From Blattamonas nauphoetae (Eukaryota > Preaxostyla > Oxymonadida): a stretch of 53,634 nt of DNA. How positions within the stretch are numbered: position 1 is the first letter of the stretch; each line of letters opens with the position of its first letter. The position numbers were made by a program, and so were the translations under genes. The stretch covers positions 1-53,634 of the forward strand of contig JARBJD010000426.1 of NCBI GenBank assembly GCA_033064195.1. Direction: 5' to 3'. Positions 51,478 through 53,634 of the stretch are shown in pieces. The notes beneath the pieces were generated by a model. That model was not told where the DNA came from, searched no databases, and saw nothing but the letters and a program-made list of their open reading frames with translations.

Positions 51478-52050
51478 TTAATTGTTCGAATACATCGTTT
51501 GTTTTGTCGAGCTCGAGCATAGACTCGGAAAATGTGATCTGACCAGCTGATGAATACTCTGCGACGATGTCGGAGGAGTTCGTGATGCTGAGAGTGAGAA
51601 TTTGAGCGATAAATGAGATGGTAGTGCTGTCATCTCCACATAGTTTGACAATTTCTTCCGAGTGGTTGAGAAGAGTATGGAGGAAGAGATGGAGTGGGTT
51701 TGGTATTGTTCTTCGTCTACAAACTCAAACAGGAGTTGGAGCTCAAATGGCTTGAATGTGAGCAGTTCTACCACTTCCTGTGTTTGTAAGCCGAAAGAGT
51801 ATTCGAATATCAAGACGAGAAGATCAGGTGATGTTTGTGCGTGACTGAGAGTTTGTGAGTCCAAAAAGGGCCGGTTTGGGGAATTCCGAATGTTTGAATG
51901 GCTGAATGGACTTTTGGGGAGTTTTGTTTGTGAAATTGATGAATGGAGTGAGATGAGGAGTCCTTCCACTGGTTCTTCTTCTGAACGAAGGAAATGGAGT
52001 GAAAATGGGAAGGAGGGAAAATAACAAATGCGAATAAGAGAGCTGGTCAA
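51478..52050 (-). other. Reverse-strand 190-codon frame, unknown
   Basis: The longest host-side frame outside satellites. Ser/Leu/Phe-rich with a more ordered middle (F-E-Y-S-F-G-L-Q-T-Q-E-V-V-E-L-L, F-E-L-Q-L-L-F-E-F-V-D-E-E-Q). No recognised domain. The stretch between 51009 and 51477 shows nothing I can support. Confidence 0.35.
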
Positions 52051-52374
52051 TCATTTCAGAGATGAGATCGATCCAAAAGTCAGCAGAGAGTTTGGCAAGG
52101 GGTTTGAAGGTATTTTATATCGCTAGGCGTGATTGGTTTCTGACAATGTTTAAATTTGTCAAAAGACTGCTCAAATGCGAATATTTCCGATTCTTAGAGA
52201 GGAATTGGCAGAGTGTGGAGTCCGACAGAGTCGAGGAGGGTGATTGGGCATGTTATGATGGACGGGAGAAGGAGAGTTCACGCCGGTGATGTGGCAATGC
52301 TGGTGGAACATAAATTGGTGCGGTCAACGTTTGATGATGCCAATGACGCTATTTGTGGAGAAGTGGAGGTGGGA

Positions 52375-53178
52375 AGAGGGAAGTTTGTGATGGGATGGGG
52401 GAAGGGAAGAGGGGGAGTTTGTGATGGGATGGGGGAAGGAAGAGGGAGTTTGTGATGGGATGGGGGAAGGAAGAGGGAAGTTTGTGATGGGATGGGGGAA
52501 GGAAGAGGGAAGTTTGTGATGGGATGGGGGAAGGAAGAGGGGAGTTTGTGATGGGATGGGGGAAGGAAGAGGGAAGTTTGTGATGGGATGGGGGAAGGAA
52601 GAGGGGAGTTTGTGATGGGATGGGGGAAGGAAGAGGGGAGTTTGTGATGGGATGGGGGGAAGGAAGAGGGGAGTTTGTGATGGGATGGGGGAAGGGAAGA
52701 GGGAAGTTTGTGATGGGATGGGGGAAGGAAGAGGGAGTTTGTGATGGGATGGGGGAAGGAAGAGGGAAGTTTGTGATGGGATGGGGGGAAGGGAAGAGGG
52801 GAGTTTGTGATGGGATGGGGGAAGGGAAGAGGGAAGTTTGTGATGGGATGGGGGAAGGAAGAGGGGAGTTTGTGATGGGATGGGGGAAGGAAGAGGGGAG
52901 TTTGTGATGGGATGGGGGAAGGAAGAGGGGAAGTTTGTGATGGGATGGGGGAAGGAAGAGGGGAGTTTGTGATGGGATGGGGAAGGAAGAGGGAAGTTTG
53001 TGATGGGATGGGGGAAGGAAGAGGGGAGTTTGTGATGGGATGGGGGAAGGAAGAGGGGAGTTTGTGATGGGATGGGGGAAGGAAGAGGGAAGTTTGTGAT
53101 GGGATGGGGGGAAGGGAAGAGGGGAGTTTGTGATGGGATGGGGGAAGGAAGAGGGGAGTTTGTGATGGGATGGGGGGA
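52375..53178 (+). repeat. G-rich minisatellite, unit about 32 bp
   Basis: About 25 head-to-tail copies of a unit of the form GATGGGATGGGGGAAG, GAAGAGGGGAGTTTGT, with 31-34 base variants caused by G-run length. One strand has almost no C. It creates long spurious frames in several phases. Confidence 0.95.
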
Positions 53179-53212
53179 GAGATGGGGTACACCGGTGATA
53201 GGAGAGCAATGC

Positions 53213-53470
53213 AGCGAGGTGGATTGGAGGCGGGAAGCGGGTCATTCGAGGTTGATTGGAGGGGGGAAGCGGGTCATTCGAGGTGGATTGGAGGTATCAA
53301 GAGGGTCATTCGAGGGTTGATTGGAGGGGGGGAAGCGGGTGGTTCGAGGTGGATTGGAGGTGTTAGGAGGGTCATTCGGGGTTGATTGGAGGCGGGTCAC
53401 ATTCGAGGTGGTTGGAGGTGTTAAGAGGGTCATTCGGGGTTGATTGGAGGGGCCCAGGTCACGTTCGGGG
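53213..53470 (+). repeat. Second G-rich minisatellite, unit about 33 bp
   Basis: About seven to eight looser copies of GGTGGATTGGAGG, then GGGAAGCGGGTCATTCGA. Unrelated in sequence to the neighbouring array, but of similar unit length and strand bias. Confidence 0.88.
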
Positions 53471-53634
53471 TGGATTTACAGAGCTGATGTGGTTGAACAT
53501 ATGAACGAAAACTGGCTTGTGGGTTGATTGAGACCTTTGTTGTCTCTTTGTGTATCATCCCAACACATTTTCTCCTCTGCTTCAAAGAATCCATTTTCCC
53601 ATCATACATTCTCTCTGAGGATGCAATCTATTTT
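53471..53634. other. Window end, no feature seen
   Basis: Non-repetitive sequence after the satellite. Nothing I can assign. Confidence 0.4.

Noticed and set aside
52375-53178. CRISPR-like regular repeats
   Set aside because: Units are head to tail with no unique spacers, and the context is eukaryotic.
52278-53245. Reverse-strand frames of about 300 codons, rich in S-H-H-K-L-P and P-S-H-H
   Set aside because: They are translations of the 32-bp minisatellite, open in several phases because the unit lacks stops. No unique sequence supports coding.
1-53634. tRNA or rRNA genes
   Set aside because: I found no cloverleaf with the conserved T-loop pattern and no stretch recognisable as ribosomal RNA by eye.

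Overview
The window looks like a stretch of chromosome from a single-celled eukaryote. The right fifth carries remnants of an intron-bearing host gene and G-rich satellites. The left four-fifths is a pile-up of Polinton/Maverick elements with further transposons inside them. A metamonad protist (oxymonad- or trichomonad-like) is my best guess, from the style of the Polintons and the very short introns with GTGTGY donors. Nothing here fixes the species.

Polinton A (1-12148) shows only its right part: the end of the protein-primed DNA polymerase, integrase, a small coiled-coil protein, packaging ATPase (reverse strand), a run of virion genes including two capsid-like paralogues, and a terminal inverted repeat (TIR) of about 1.17 kb ending at 12148. 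Polinton B begins at 12149, exactly where A ends and already inside a polymerase gene, so A probably inserted into B's polymerase gene. B repeats the whole gene order (polymerase, integrase, coil, ATPase, two unknowns, two MAPG proteins, two capsid-like proteins, a small protein) and adds a reverse-strand spike gene with an S74 chaperone domain and two more reverse-strand genes. Its right end is not recognisable. Polinton C (37058-43903) shows only its left part: a TIR matching A's in opposite orientation, a repeat-domain protein, a cluster of short repeats, and most of a polymerase gene. C stops abruptly against host-like DNA. All three are fossils with a handful of breaks each, but most frames are open, so they are fairly young.

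Nested inside are a DIRS-type tyrosine-recombinase retrotransposon (31652-36302) that looks whole and has a textbook internal complementary region. It sits in a diverged ~135-bp tandem array. There is also a 0.6-kb TIR transposon inside C's TIR, and a region flanked by diverged inverted arms (27.3-30.1 kb) around a reverse-strand gene.

The genes of the Polintons share a visible control grammar. Most virion genes and the integrase have a T-rich box (TTTTTTATTTTT) a few bases before the start codon. The polymerase and terminal genes have a different box ending in TTTTTTAATT-N-GTATAAAATG. Copies of the second box lie inside the TIRs, and the inner copy points at a 0.3-kb near-identical block that may be a structured RNA.

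From 43.9 kb the DNA is host-like: a decayed lecithin:cholesterol acyltransferase-like gene (44.6-46.6 kb), poorly resolved reverse-strand frames (49-52 kb), and two G-rich minisatellites (52.4-53.5 kb).
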